Shown here in pieces: positions 1 to 5,612 of a stretch of 16,995 bases of DNA. Positions within the stretch are counted from its first letter, which is position 1, and every line of letters begins with the position of its first letter. The notes under the pieces were generated by a model. That model worked only from the letters and a program-made list of their open reading frames with translations. It searched no databases and was not told the DNA's origin. Source of the stretch: CAVPEW01 sp050247895 (GTDB taxonomy: Bacteria; Actinomycetota; Acidimicrobiia; Acidimicrobiales; VFJN01); assembly GCA_050247895.1 (NCBI GenBank), contig JBFWTJ010000048.1:1-16995 (forward strand). Reading direction: 5' to 3'. The position numbers and the translations under genes were made by a program.

Positions 1-485
1 GCCAGCACGTAGACCTGGGCGAAGTCGCCGGGGGCGCCGAAGCGCCGGGAGAGCTCCTCGAAGAAGTCGACGTCGATGTAGGCCTTCTCGTCGGGTGGGC
101 AGTAGAAGGGGCCCACCGCCGAGGTGGCGTTGCCGCAGCCCGTGGCCACCGACTGGGAGAAGAAGACCAGGGTGGCCGGGCGGAAGTCGGCGCCGAGCTG
201 GTCGGACCAGTACTGCTCGATGCTGGTCAGGGCCTTGCTGAGCAGCTCGATCTCGTCCTCCTGGCCGGCGGGCACCTGGCCCTCGGTCTGGGTCGGGTTG
301 AGGGAGCTGCCGATGATGTCGGCCAGGCCCCCGCCCCCGCCGCCACCTCCACCCGACAGGAGCTGCACCACCAGCAGGATGACGGCGGCCAGGCCGCCGC
401 CACCGACGGCCAGGCCGCCGGCGCGCACCCCCCGCCGATCCTCGATGTTGCCGCTCGCCTTCGCCCCGCGCCCGAACTTGACCAC
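1..485 (-). CDS. Neutral zinc metallopeptidase, YpfJ family (N-terminal part; gene runs off the window)
   Basis: The 161 visible residues match the YpfJ/neutral zinc metallopeptidase family in order: a short cytoplasmic start MVKFGRGAKA with the family's NIEDRRG motif, one membrane segment (about residues 24-42), a glycine-rich linker, and the extracellular domain with TGCGNA, GPFYCPPDEKAYIDVDFF and GDFAQVYVLA. The HExxH zinc site normally follows directly and lies beyond position 1, so catalysis cannot be checked here. The cysteine in TGCGNA and the one in FYCPP are likely the conserved family pair. The GTG at 485 was chosen because the family start resembles it and because TACGCT lies exactly 6 nt upstream, as expected of a leaderless start. 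The protein is probably membrane-anchored with the peptidase domain outside. Substrates of the family are poorly known. The family call is fairly secure; the exact start is less so. Confidence 0.85.
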   Translation of the reverse strand, partial: MVKFGRGAKASGNIEDRRGVRAGGLAVGGGGLAAVILLVVQLLSGGGGGGGGGLADIIGSSLNPTQTEGQVPAGQEDEIELLSKALTSIEQYWSDQLGADFRPATLVFFSQSVATGCGNATSAVGPFYCPPDEKAYIDVDFFEELSRRFGAPGDFAQVYVL

Positions 486-491
486 GGCGTG

Positions 492-497
492 AGCGTA
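492..497 (-). promoter_or_regulatory. -10 element (TACGCT) for the metallopeptidase gene
   Basis: Reading the minus strand, TACGCT fits the actinobacterial -10 pattern TAnnnT and ends 6 nt before the GTG at 485. That spacing would put transcription start on the first base of the start codon. No convincing -35 was seen. The same hexamer occurs before two other genes in this window (7485 and 15442). Confidence 0.45.
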
Positions 498-546
498 CGT
501 GGTGGCGCCGTTGTGGGAACCGACCCCCGCCGAGAATCGTAGGAAC

Positions 547-562
547 TAGGCCAAACGGCCTA
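547..562. promoter_or_regulatory. Inverted repeat TAGGCC-N4-GGCCTA, candidate operator
   Basis: The two 6-bp arms are perfectly complementary, with AAAC between them. The right arm overlaps the first two bases of TATCGT (561-566), a possible -10 box on the plus strand. On the other side it lies about 60 bp upstream of the metallopeptidase start. A dimeric regulator site or a small hairpin are both possible. Nothing identifies the protein that would bind. Confidence 0.35.
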
Positions 563-572
563 TCGTGCCCTC

Positions 573-698
573 GTGCCCGCCACGCACGGCCGCCGGTCGA
601 ACTGGTCGCGCCTGCGCACGGGCGCGCCGTCGCCAGGGGCGCGGCCCCGTCCCCGGGCGCCCGACCGCGCCCGCACGCGGGGAGATCCGGCGAGCTAG
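573..698 (+). CDS. Possible 41-aa leaderless Arg/Pro-rich peptide
   Basis: This is a tentative small gene. GTG at 573 is preceded by TATCGT (561-566) with exactly 6 nt between, the same arrangement seen before udgB at 5613. The frame stays open for 41 codons to TAG at 696 and reads VPATHGRRSNWSRLRTG followed by an Arg/Pro/Ala-rich tail. Most third positions are G or C, but the other two positions are also very GC-rich here, so codon bias carries little weight. I recognise no family. The inverted repeat at 547-562 touches the proposed -10, which would allow repression. The alternative is that this is plain spacer DNA with a chance TATCGT-GTG pair. Confidence 0.25.
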   Translation: MPATHGRRSNWSRLRTGAPSPGARPRPRAPDRARTRGDPAS

Positions 699-793
699 TC
701 CTCCCGCCGAATTCACCCCTGGCTCGCCAGCATCTTACGTCAATTCTCCGGCCTCGATGGTCGCGAATTGGCCTGCTTCTGTGCGCCCTCATT

Positions 794-818
794 CAGGTCA
801 AAAATATCGGTTGACCTG
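794..818. promoter_or_regulatory. Inverted repeat CAGGTCAA-N9-TTGACCTG, candidate regulator-binding site
   Basis: The arms at 794-801 and 811-818 are perfect 8-bp inverted complements separated by AAATATCGG. The site ends 11 bp before a candidate -35 (830-835), so its centre falls about 61 bp upstream of the predicted transcription start of the repeat-peptide gene, a typical place for an activator. It contains TTGACC, but no -10 box sits at the right distance, so I read it as an operator and not as a -35. Confidence 0.45.
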
Positions 819-829
819 GGATTTTTCTC

Positions 830-859
830 TGGACAAATCGGTTAGATCGTAGTTATGGT
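830..859 (+). promoter_or_regulatory. Candidate promoter of the repeat-peptide gene (TGGACA-N18-TATGGT)
   Basis: TGGACA (830-835) matches the sigma70 -35 consensus at 5 of 6 positions. TATGGT (854-859) fits TAnnnT, with an 18-bp spacer. Transcription would begin near 866-868, giving a leader of about 75 nt before the ATG at 942. The surrounding AT-enrichment supports a promoter, but the call is by eye. Confidence 0.4.
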
Positions 860-873
860 CACCCTCAGTGAAC

Positions 874-899
874 GCACGAACGCTCTATGAGCAACGTGC
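874..899 (+). promoter_or_regulatory. Leader hairpin before the repeat-peptide gene
   Basis: GCACG (874-878) pairs with CGTGC (895-899), and inside it GCTC (882-885) pairs with GAGC (889-892) around a TAT loop, with a small AAC/AA internal loop. The whole structure falls near the predicted 5' end of the transcript and about 30 nt before the ribosome-binding site. It could stabilise the RNA or act as a second operator. Confidence 0.4.
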
Positions 900-928
900 A
901 AAATCGTCCATTTGAAATAAATGAGCCT

Positions 929-933
929 GGAGG
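929..933 (+). promoter_or_regulatory. Perfect Shine-Dalgarno GGAGG for the 43-aa peptide
   Basis: GGAGG lies 8 nt before the ATG at 942, an ideal spacing. It fixes the start of the repeat peptide. A perfect ribosome-binding site is uncommon in this window, where several genes look leaderless. Confidence 0.7.
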
Positions 934-941
934 CGAGAACG

Positions 942-1073
942 ATGCAGAGCAACGGTGTCGAGTGGGGTGGCCGGGGTGTCGAGTGGGGCGGTCGGGGTCT
1001 GCACCTGCGGGGGCTGCACCTCCGTGGCCTGCACCTGCGTGGCCTGCACCTCCGCGGCCTGCACCTGCGCTGA
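942..1073 (+). CDS. 43-aa tandem-repeat cationic peptide (2 x GVEWGGR, 5 x GLHLR), unknown function
   Basis: The peptide is MQSN, then two exact copies of GVEWGGR, then five exact copies of GLHLR, then TGA. It starts with ATG behind GGAGG at 8-nt spacing. The coding repeats differ from each other only at third positions, so every difference is silent in this frame, while the overlapping frames change amino acid from repeat to repeat. That pattern argues for a translated product under selection. It has 7 Arg, 5 His and 2 Glu, so it is strongly basic, with two Trp, no Cys and no signal peptide or membrane segment. LHLRG formally resembles a pentapeptide repeat (A-D/N-L-x-x), but five repeats are little more than one coil of that fold. 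It lies 84 bp before the GGDEF-EAL gene on the same strand. No modifying enzyme, transporter or toxin-antitoxin partner is adjacent. A repeat-core RiPP precursor, a leader peptide or a nucleic-acid-binding peptide are possibilities; none is shown. Confidence 0.7.
   Translation: MQSNGVEWGGRGVEWGGRGLHLRGLHLRGLHLRGLHLRGLHLR
954..995 (+). repeat. Two tandem 21-bp repeats encoding GVEWGGR
   Basis: The units 954-974 and 975-995 differ at only two bases, both third codon positions (GGT/GGC and GGC/GGT), so the heptapeptide is unchanged. Confidence 0.9.
996..1070 (+). repeat. Five tandem 15-bp repeats encoding GLHLR
   Basis: The units start at 996, 1011, 1026, 1041 and 1056. Only unit positions 3, 12 and 15 vary, and all are codon wobble positions of the 942 frame. 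The second leucine codon alternates CTG, CTC, CTG, CTC, CTG, which suggests that at least one duplication involved a 30-bp unit. Confidence 0.92.
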
Positions 1074-1087
1074 TCCCCTCGGGACCT

Positions 1088-1111
1088 CCGACCCCTTGAC
1101 CGGCGGGTCGG
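1088..1111 (+). terminator. Stem-loop after the repeat peptide, weak terminator candidate
   Basis: CCGACCC (1088-1094) pairs with GGGTCGG (1105-1111) around a 10-nt loop, starting 14 nt after the peptide stop. There is no T-run, so it may instead be a processing or attenuation structure between the peptide and the GGDEF-EAL gene. Confidence 0.3.
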
Positions 1112-1157
1112 GACGGGGTGTCCTTCGAGCGATGCGTCGCCACCACCGGGCTCGGCC

Positions 1158-3731
1158 GTGACCGAGCGGGCGCCCGGCCCGTGGCGCCTCTACGTCCTCA
1201 GCGGCGCCCTCTTCGCGCTGGCCGCGGCCCTGCTGCTGGCGGTCAACGGCGACGCCGAGCCCTTCGCCGACGCCCCCGTCGACGTGCCCTGGTGGCTCGT
1301 CGCCCTGGGCTTCGTCTTCGTCGAGCTGGTCGCGGTCCACCTCGAGTCCCGGGGTGAGGCCCACGCCATCACCTTCTCCGAGATCCCCTTCGCGGCCGGC
1401 CTGCTGCTGGCCGCACCCGAGGCGCTCCTCATCGGGCGCCTCGTCGCCGGGGTGCTGGTGCTCGGCGTCATCCGGCGCCAGTCGCTGCACAAGCTCTCGC
1501 TCAACCTCGGCCTGTTCGCCGCCAACACCATGGTGGCGGTGGCCGTGTTCCGCTGGCTGCTGGGCACCGGTGAGCCCGAGGTGCCCACCGGCTGGCTCGC
1601 GGTGTTCGGCGCCCTGCTCGTGGCCCAGGTCCTCGACACGGTCGTGGTCACCGGGGCCGTCACGCTCTACAGCGGGTGGCCCGGTCGCCACGTCGTCCAG
1701 CAGGTCGTCGTCTACGGCTTCCTGTCCAGCGTGGCCAACACCAGCCTGGGCATCGCGCTGGTCGTGTCCCTGTGGGACGGCAGCTACATCGGGCTGCTCA
1801 TCGTCGGCGTCGTGGCCATCCTCTTCCTCGTCTACCGGTCGCACCTCAAGCTCGCCGAGCGCCACAGCGACCTCGAGACGCTCCACGACTTCACCCGGCG
1901 CCTCGGCGGCTCGCTCGAGCTCGACGAGCTCGAGCGCGAGGTCCTCCTCGGGGCCCGCTCCATCCTGCGCGGCGAGCGGGCCGCCCTGGTCCTGCCCCCG
2001 GTGCGGGCCGGCGCGCCGGCCACCCGGCTCGTCGCCACCGACGACGAGGTGCAGCGGCGCGAGATCGGCCTCGACGAGCTGGCCGCCGACCTGGCCCTGC
2101 TGCTGCCCCGGGGCGAGGCCCGGCTCTTCGAGCCCGGCCAGCCGCTGCCCGGGTGGTTGGGCGAGCTGGGGGTCAAGGACGCGGCCATCGTCCCCATCGG
2201 TGCCGACGGCCCCGCGGCGGGCGTCCTGCTCGTGGCCAACCGGCTCACCGACGTCAGCTCGTTCGTGGAGGAGGACCTGCGGGTCTTCGCCACGCTGGCC
2301 AGCCACGCCGGGGTGGCGCTCGAGAACGGCCGGCTCGTGGCCCACCTCCAGCACGAGGCGGCCGAGAAGGCCTACGAGGCGCTCCACGACGCGGTGACCG
2401 GCCTGCCCAACCGCCAGGCCCTGACCCGCGACCTCACCGACGCCATCCGGCGCGCCCGGGCCGACGGTGCCCGCGTGGGGCTGATCCTGGTCGACCTCGA
2501 CACCTTCAAGGAGGTCAACGACACCCTCGGCCGGCTCACCGCCGACCGCCTGCTCATCGAGGTCCGCCAACGCCTGGCCGATCTGGTCCCCGCCGGGGCC
2601 ACCCTGGCCCGCTCGACGGGCGACCAGTTCGCGGTCCTGGTGGCCGGGGCGCCCGATGCCGGGGCCGTGGTCGAGCTGGCCGAGACCGTCCACGCCGCCT
2701 TCGACGCCCCCTTCACCTCGGACTCCCTGTCGCTGGTGCTCGGCGCCAGCATCGGCGTGGCCCTGTACCCCGACCACGCCCGGGCCGCCGACGTGCTCTT
2801 CCAGCGGGCCGACGCCGCCACCTACGTGGCCCGGGCCGAGGGCTCGGGGATCGAGGTCTACGCGGCCGAGAACGACCCCTACGCCCCCCGCCGGCTGGCC
2901 CTGGCCGCCGACCTGCGCGAGGCCCTCGACACCGGCACCGTCGACGTCTACGTCCAGCCCAAGGTGGCCATGGCCGACGGCGTCGTACAGGGCGCCGAGG
3001 CCCTCGTGCGCTGGAACCACCCCCGCCTCGGGCCGGTCAGCCCGGCCCAGTTCATCCCGGCCGCCGAGCACACCGGGGTCATCCGCGCCCTGACCCTCTA
3101 CGTGGTGCGCGAGGCGCTGGCCCAGTGCGCCTCCTGGCGGCGCTCGGGCCACGACCTGGGCATCGCGGTGAACCTCTCGGCCCGCAACCTGTTCGACCTC
3201 CACCTCGCCGACGACATCACGGGCCTGGTCCAGGAGTCGGGCCTGGCCCCCGAGGCCCTGACCCTCGAGCTGACCGAGTCGACCGTCATGGGCGAGTCCC
3301 AGCGCACGCTGGCCGTGCTCGACCAGCTCGCCGAGCGGGGCATCCGGCTCTCCGTCGACGACTTCGGCACCGGCTACTCCTCGCTCTCCCACCTGCGCAA
3401 CCTGCCGGTCAGCGAGCTGAAGATCGACCGGTCGTTCATCGCCACGATGACCCTCAACGACCACGACGCGGTGATCGTGCGCTCGCTCATCGAGCTGGGC
3501 CGCAACCTGGGGCTGCGCACCGTGGCCGAGGGCGTGGAGAGCCGCGAGGCGTGGGACATGCTGCGCGGCTTCGGCTGCGACCAGGCCCAGGGCTTCCTGC
3601 TCTCACGTCCGCTGCCCGCCGAGCGCTTCGTGGCCTGGCTGGAGCGCCAGTCCGTGGCCCGCATCGACGAGGGCGTGGTGCCCTTCCCGGCGGTGACCCG
3701 CCGGCTGGGTCACACCAAGGGCCACGGGTAG
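1158..3731 (+). CDS. Membrane-anchored GAF-GGDEF-EAL protein, probable c-di-GMP phosphodiesterase
   Basis: The 857-residue protein has about six to seven membrane segments (residues 10-228), a GAF-like domain (about 245-395), a GGDEF domain (about 405-570) and an EAL domain (about 585-835). The EAL domain keeps the catalytic set: EAL at 614-616, NLSARN, ELTES, DDFGTGYSS from 734, LKIDRSF, AEGVES and the terminal QGF. The GGDEF domain is degenerate: the signature reads TGDQF at 487-491, and GHxxGD after DLDTFK (446) has become GRLTAD. I therefore predict c-di-GMP hydrolysis to pGpG, with the GGDEF part perhaps binding GTP as a regulator. The membrane and GAF parts would sense an unknown signal. 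The GTG at 1158 is the only reasonable start in this frame before the first membrane segment; no good Shine-Dalgarno was seen. Its 3' end overlaps the convergent gene by 22 bp. Confidence 0.9.
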   Translation: MTERAPGPWRLYVLSGALFALAAALLLAVNGDAEPFADAPVDVPWWLVALGFVFVELVAVHLESRGEAHAITFSEIPFAAGLLLAAPEALLIGRLVAGVLVLGVIRRQSLHKLSLNLGLFAANTMVAVAVFRWLLGTGEPEVPTGWLAVFGALLVAQVLDTVVVTGAVTLYSGWPGRHVVQQVVVYGFLSSVANTSLGIALVVSLWDGSYIGLLIVGVVAILFLVYRSHLKLAERHSDLETLHDFTRRLGGSLELDELEREVLLGARSILRGERAALVLPPVRAGAPATRLVATDDEVQRREIGLDELAADLALLLPRGEARLFEPGQPLPGWLGELGVKDAAIVPIGADGPAAGVLLVANRLTDVSSFVEEDLRVFATLASHAGVALENGRLVAHLQHEAAEKAYEALHDAVTGLPNRQALTRDLTDAIRRARADGARVGLILVDLDTFKEVNDTLGRLTADRLLIEVRQRLADLVPAGATLARSTGDQFAVLVAGAPDAGAVVELAETVHAAFDAPFTSDSLSLVLGASIGVALYPDHARAADVLFQRADAATYVARAEGSGIEVYAAENDPYAPRRLALAADLREALDTGTVDVYVQPKVAMADGVVQGAEALVRWNHPRLGPVSPAQFIPAAEHTGVIRALTLYVVREALAQCASWRRSGHDLGIAVNLSARNLFDLHLADDITGLVQESGLAPEALTLELTESTVMGESQRTLAVLDQLAERGIRLSVDDFGTGYSSLSHLRNLPVSELKIDRSFIATMTLNDHDAVIVRSLIELGRNLGLRTVAEGVESREAWDMLRGFGCDQAQGFLLSRPLPAERFVAWLERQSVARIDEGVVPFPAVTRRLGHTKGHG

Positions 3732-4462
3732 CGCCGGCCCGTCCCGTCGATCGGGAACGTCGAGGACCGGGCCAGCGCCGCGGCCCGGGCGGCCAGCGCG
3801 TCCCGCTCGAAGGGGTCGAGCAGGCCGACCAGCGCCGGGGGCAGGTCGGACTCGGCGAAGCGGGCCAGGTCCTCGTGGACCCCGGCGGGGATCGGCTCGC
3901 CGCCGAACTCCCAGATGACCGTGCGGAGCTTGAACTCCCGGTGGAACATCAGCCCGTTGTCGATGGCGTGGACCCGGCCGTCCAGGCCGGCCAGGCAGTG
4001 GCCCGCCTTGCGGTCGGTGTTGTTGCCGACCAGGTCGAAGCAGCAGATCCGCCGGAGCTCGTCGTGGCGGGCCGGGTCCTCGTACAGGGTGAAGTAGTGC
4101 TGGTCGAAGTCCGCCGGCACGAACCGCTGGAGCGAGCCCTCGCCCATCGGCCCGTCCGCCCGCAGGACCGTCACCGGGACCAGGCCCCAGCCCAGCGCCC
4201 GGGACAGCTCGTAGGCCGCCACCTCCCGGCGGTGCAGGCCGTCGGGGAAGTCCCACAGGGGCCGCTCGCCCCGATGGGGCTTGTACACCGCCCGCAGGGC
4301 CAGCCCGTCGCAGTGCACCACGACCAGGAACGTCTCGTTCGAGCTGAACGGCATCCGGCCCCGCACCTCGAGCTCGCCCCGCAGCAGGATCCGCCCGGCC
4401 TGCTCGTCGGTGAGGCCGGCCAGCTCCTCGGGGTCGGCCCGGGTCAGTTCATCCGCGGGCAC
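3710..4462 (-). CDS. SCO1664-family protein, PI3/4-kinase-like fold
   Basis: The 250-residue protein matches the actinobacterial SCO1664 family (TIGR03843), which is distantly related to phosphatidylinositol 3/4-kinases. Kinase-like marks are the probable ATP-binding lysine in VYKPHRG (K61), a catalytic-loop-like NNTDRKAGH (D150) and a metal-binding-like IDNGL (D168). The substrate is unknown; the family is not shown to be a lipid kinase. It is the last gene of the trio 5585-4923, 4926-4444, 4462-3710. The GTG at 4462 lies inside the end of the DUF3090 gene (19-bp overlap), which suggests coupled translation. Its stop at 3710 is embedded in the end of the convergent GGDEF-EAL gene. In Streptomyces and mycobacteria this family sits near mshC (mycothiol synthesis), from memory; mshC is not seen in this window. 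Confidence 0.85.
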   Translation of the reverse strand: MPADELTRADPEELAGLTDEQAGRILLRGELEVRGRMPFSSNETFLVVVHCDGLALRAVYKPHRGERPLWDFPDGLHRREVAAYELSRALGWGLVPVTVLRADGPMGEGSLQRFVPADFDQHYFTLYEDPARHDELRRICCFDLVGNNTDRKAGHCLAGLDGRVHAIDNGLMFHREFKLRTVIWEFGGEPIPAGVHEDLARFAESDLPPALVGLLDPFERDALAARAAALARSSTFPIDGTGRRYPWPLV

Positions 4463-4926
4463 AGGTGGCCCTCCGGGTCGATCGGCAGGCCGCAGAAGCG
4501 GCAGGCCGGCCGGCCGGCCTGGACGAGCCGCCGGCCCCGCAGCACGAAGGCCGCCACCTGGGCCCGGGTCAGCCGCAGGCGCACCGAGGCCCCCGGCTCG
4601 CCCTCGTCGACCAGCTCCTCGAACACGACCACGATCCGGTCGGCGTTGTCGTCGTAGGCCACGCCGATCGGGCCGATGGCCCAGACCTCGTCGAGCGGCT
4701 CGGCCAGCTCGGCCGAGGTGACCGGCGTGCCCGTCGGGCCGGGGGCCAGGTCGCCGAGCAGGCCGTCGAGGTACTCGGCCAGGGCCGCCACCTGCGCCTT
4801 CTCGCAGCGCAGGGTGACCACGAGGTCGTCCTCCCGGGCCTGCACGTAGAACACCCGCTGCCCCGGCGGGCCGACGGTCCCGGCGGTGAAGGCGTCGGGG
4901 GCGGGCAGGTCGTAGGAGGTGCTCAT
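4444..4926 (-). CDS. DUF3090 family protein (TIGR03847-type) with C-terminal zinc-ribbon-like motif
   Basis: The 160-residue protein begins MSTSYDLPAPDAFTAGTVG, followed by QRVFYVQAREDD and WAIGPIGVAYDDNADRIVVV, which are typical of the actinobacterial DUF3090 family. The C-terminus CRFCGLPIDPEGHLCPRMN has cysteines 142, 145 and 156 and histidine 154 and could bind zinc. The biochemical role is unknown. The start is well set: its ATG shares ATGA with the stop of the upstream phosphatase (4923-4926), and its stop lies inside the start of the SCO1664-family gene. The three proteins are probably made together in fixed proportion. The constant association of this family with a phosphatase-like and a kinase-like partner hints at one shared pathway; that is inference. 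Confidence 0.88.
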   Translation of the reverse strand: MSTSYDLPAPDAFTAGTVGPPGQRVFYVQAREDDLVVTLRCEKAQVAALAEYLDGLLGDLAPGPTGTPVTSAELAEPLDEVWAIGPIGVAYDDNADRIVVVFEELVDEGEPGASVRLRLTRAQVAAFVLRGRRLVQAGRPACRFCGLPIDPEGHLCPRMN

Positions 4927-5585
4927 GAGGGGCGCAGGCCGGCGAGGTCGTCGGTGGAGTTCACGGCCAGCACGGTCGGCCCCGCCTCGCCGTAGAGGAT
5001 CGCCGACACCGAGCAGGGCGACACGACGATGCGCTGGAACAGGTCGAGCGGGGTGCCCAGGGCCTGGGCCACCGCGGCCTTGATCGGGTCGGCGTGGGAG
5101 ACGGCCACCACGACCCCGCCGGCGTGGGCGTGGCGCAGCCGGTCGATCGCGCCGGTGATCCGGGCCTGCATCTCGGCGAAGGACTCGCCCCCGGGGAACC
5201 GGAACCCGCTGGGGTTGCGCTGCACGGTGGTCCACTCGGGGCGCTTGGACAGCTCGGCCAGGGCCCGGCCGGTCCACTCGCCGAAGTCACACTCGTTGAG
5301 GCCGCGCTCGACGCGCACCCGCCGGCCCACGGCGCGGGCGATGGGCGCCGCGGTCTGGCGGGTGCGCTCCAGCGGCGAGGCGTAGACCGCGTCGACCACG
5401 CGGGTCCCGTCGACGAGCCCGGCGATGCGCCCGGCGACCGCCTCGGCCTCGCCCCGGCCCCGGTCGGACAGGTCGAGCCCCTTGGCCCGCCCGGGCAGCA
5501 CCTTGCCGGTGGTGGAGGTCGTGCCGTGACGGACCAGCAGCACCAGGGTTCCGCGTGGACGGGGGGGAGCAGCGGGACGGGCCAT
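4923..5585 (-). CDS. Histidine phosphatase / phosphomutase-like protein, MSMEG_4193 family
   Basis: The 220-residue protein has the RHG signature LLVRHGTTS with R19-H20-G21, the second arginine in SPLERTRQTA (R74), the acidic residue in NECDFGEW (E98) and the second histidine in VSHADPIKA (H164). These form the phosphohistidine pocket of the phosphoglycerate mutase superfamily. Its company with DUF3090 and the SCO1664 family marks it as the MSMEG_4193 subfamily (TIGR03848). The substrate is unknown; a small-molecule phosphatase is more likely than a glycolytic mutase. It is the first gene of the trio. The ATG at 5585 is preceded on the minus strand by TAGGTT, 11 nt upstream, inside a 27-bp gap shared with the divergent udgB. 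Confidence 0.9.
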   Translation of the reverse strand: MARPAAPPRPRGTLVLLVRHGTTSTTGKVLPGRAKGLDLSDRGRGEAEAVAGRIAGLVDGTRVVDAVYASPLERTRQTAAPIARAVGRRVRVERGLNECDFGEWTGRALAELSKRPEWTTVQRNPSGFRFPGGESFAEMQARITGAIDRLRHAHAGGVVVAVSHADPIKAAVAQALGTPLDLFQRIVVSPCSVSAILYGEAGPTVLAVNSTDDLAGLRPS

Positions 5586-5596
5586 GCCTGCGGTTC

Positions 5597-5606
5597 AACC
5601 TATCGT
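5597..5606. promoter_or_regulatory. Overlapping divergent -10 elements (MSMEG_4193-type operon / udgB)
   Basis: The plus strand reads AACCTATCGT. TATCGT (5601-5606) is a TAnnnT box 6 nt before the udgB GTG at 5613. On the minus strand TAGGTT (5602-5597) is a TAnnnT box 11 nt before the ATG at 5585. The two boxes share the central TA, so one opening site could serve both directions, or the two polymerases would exclude each other. Confidence 0.5.
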
Positions 5607-5612
5607 CGCCAC

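Larger units (their letters stand above)
486..941. other. Long non-coding or regulatory region between the metallopeptidase and the repeat peptide
   Basis: This stretch has no conserved protein. From 486 to about 700 it is very GC-rich and self-complementary; from about 710 to 930 it is visibly richer in A and T than any other part of the window. It contains the separately listed 547-562 inverted repeat, a doubtful 41-aa frame at 573, the 794-818 inverted repeat, a candidate promoter at 830-859 and a hairpin at 874-899. I looked for a c-di-GMP (GEMM) riboswitch because the downstream gene has an EAL domain, and did not recognise one. Confidence 0.6.

Noticed and set aside
124..492. Plus-strand 122-codon frame at the window start
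   Set aside because: The opposite strand encodes a recognisable YpfJ-type metallopeptidase over the same bases; the plus frame has a proline-run, low-complexity product.
811..816. TTGACC as a -35 element
   Set aside because: No -10-like hexamer lies 15-19 bp downstream; the hexamer is better explained as one arm of the 794-818 inverted repeat.
996..1070. Short tandem repeats as a CRISPR array or minisatellite
   Set aside because: The units are 15 bp without spacers and lie in frame inside a coding sequence with a good start; there are no cas genes.
887..1099. Alternative 70-codon frame overlapping the repeat peptide
   Set aside because: It has no Shine-Dalgarno, its residues change from repeat to repeat, and the 942 frame alone keeps exact repeats.
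700..1157. c-di-GMP (GEMM) riboswitch before the GGDEF-EAL gene
   Set aside because: I looked for the conserved GEMM core and the tetraloop-receptor arrangement and did not find them; only simple hairpins are visible.
955..1161. Cys/Thr-rich 68-codon frame overlapping the repeat peptide
   Set aside because: Repeats in this frame read CTCGG, CTSVA, CTCVA, CTSAA and are not conserved; there is no ribosome-binding site. The cysteine spacing comes from the DNA repeat.
885..3464. Very long minus-strand open frame (859 codons) opposite the GGDEF-EAL gene
   Set aside because: Its product is low-complexity Gly/Ala/Asp/Gln-rich sequence with no domain, it is exactly antisense to a clear multi-domain protein, and such shadows are expected at this GC content.
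1676..4657. Plus-strand 993-codon open frame
   Set aside because: It is Arg/Pro/Gly-rich, recognises no family, and runs across both the GGDEF-EAL gene and the opposite-strand SCO1664 gene; it is a composition artefact.
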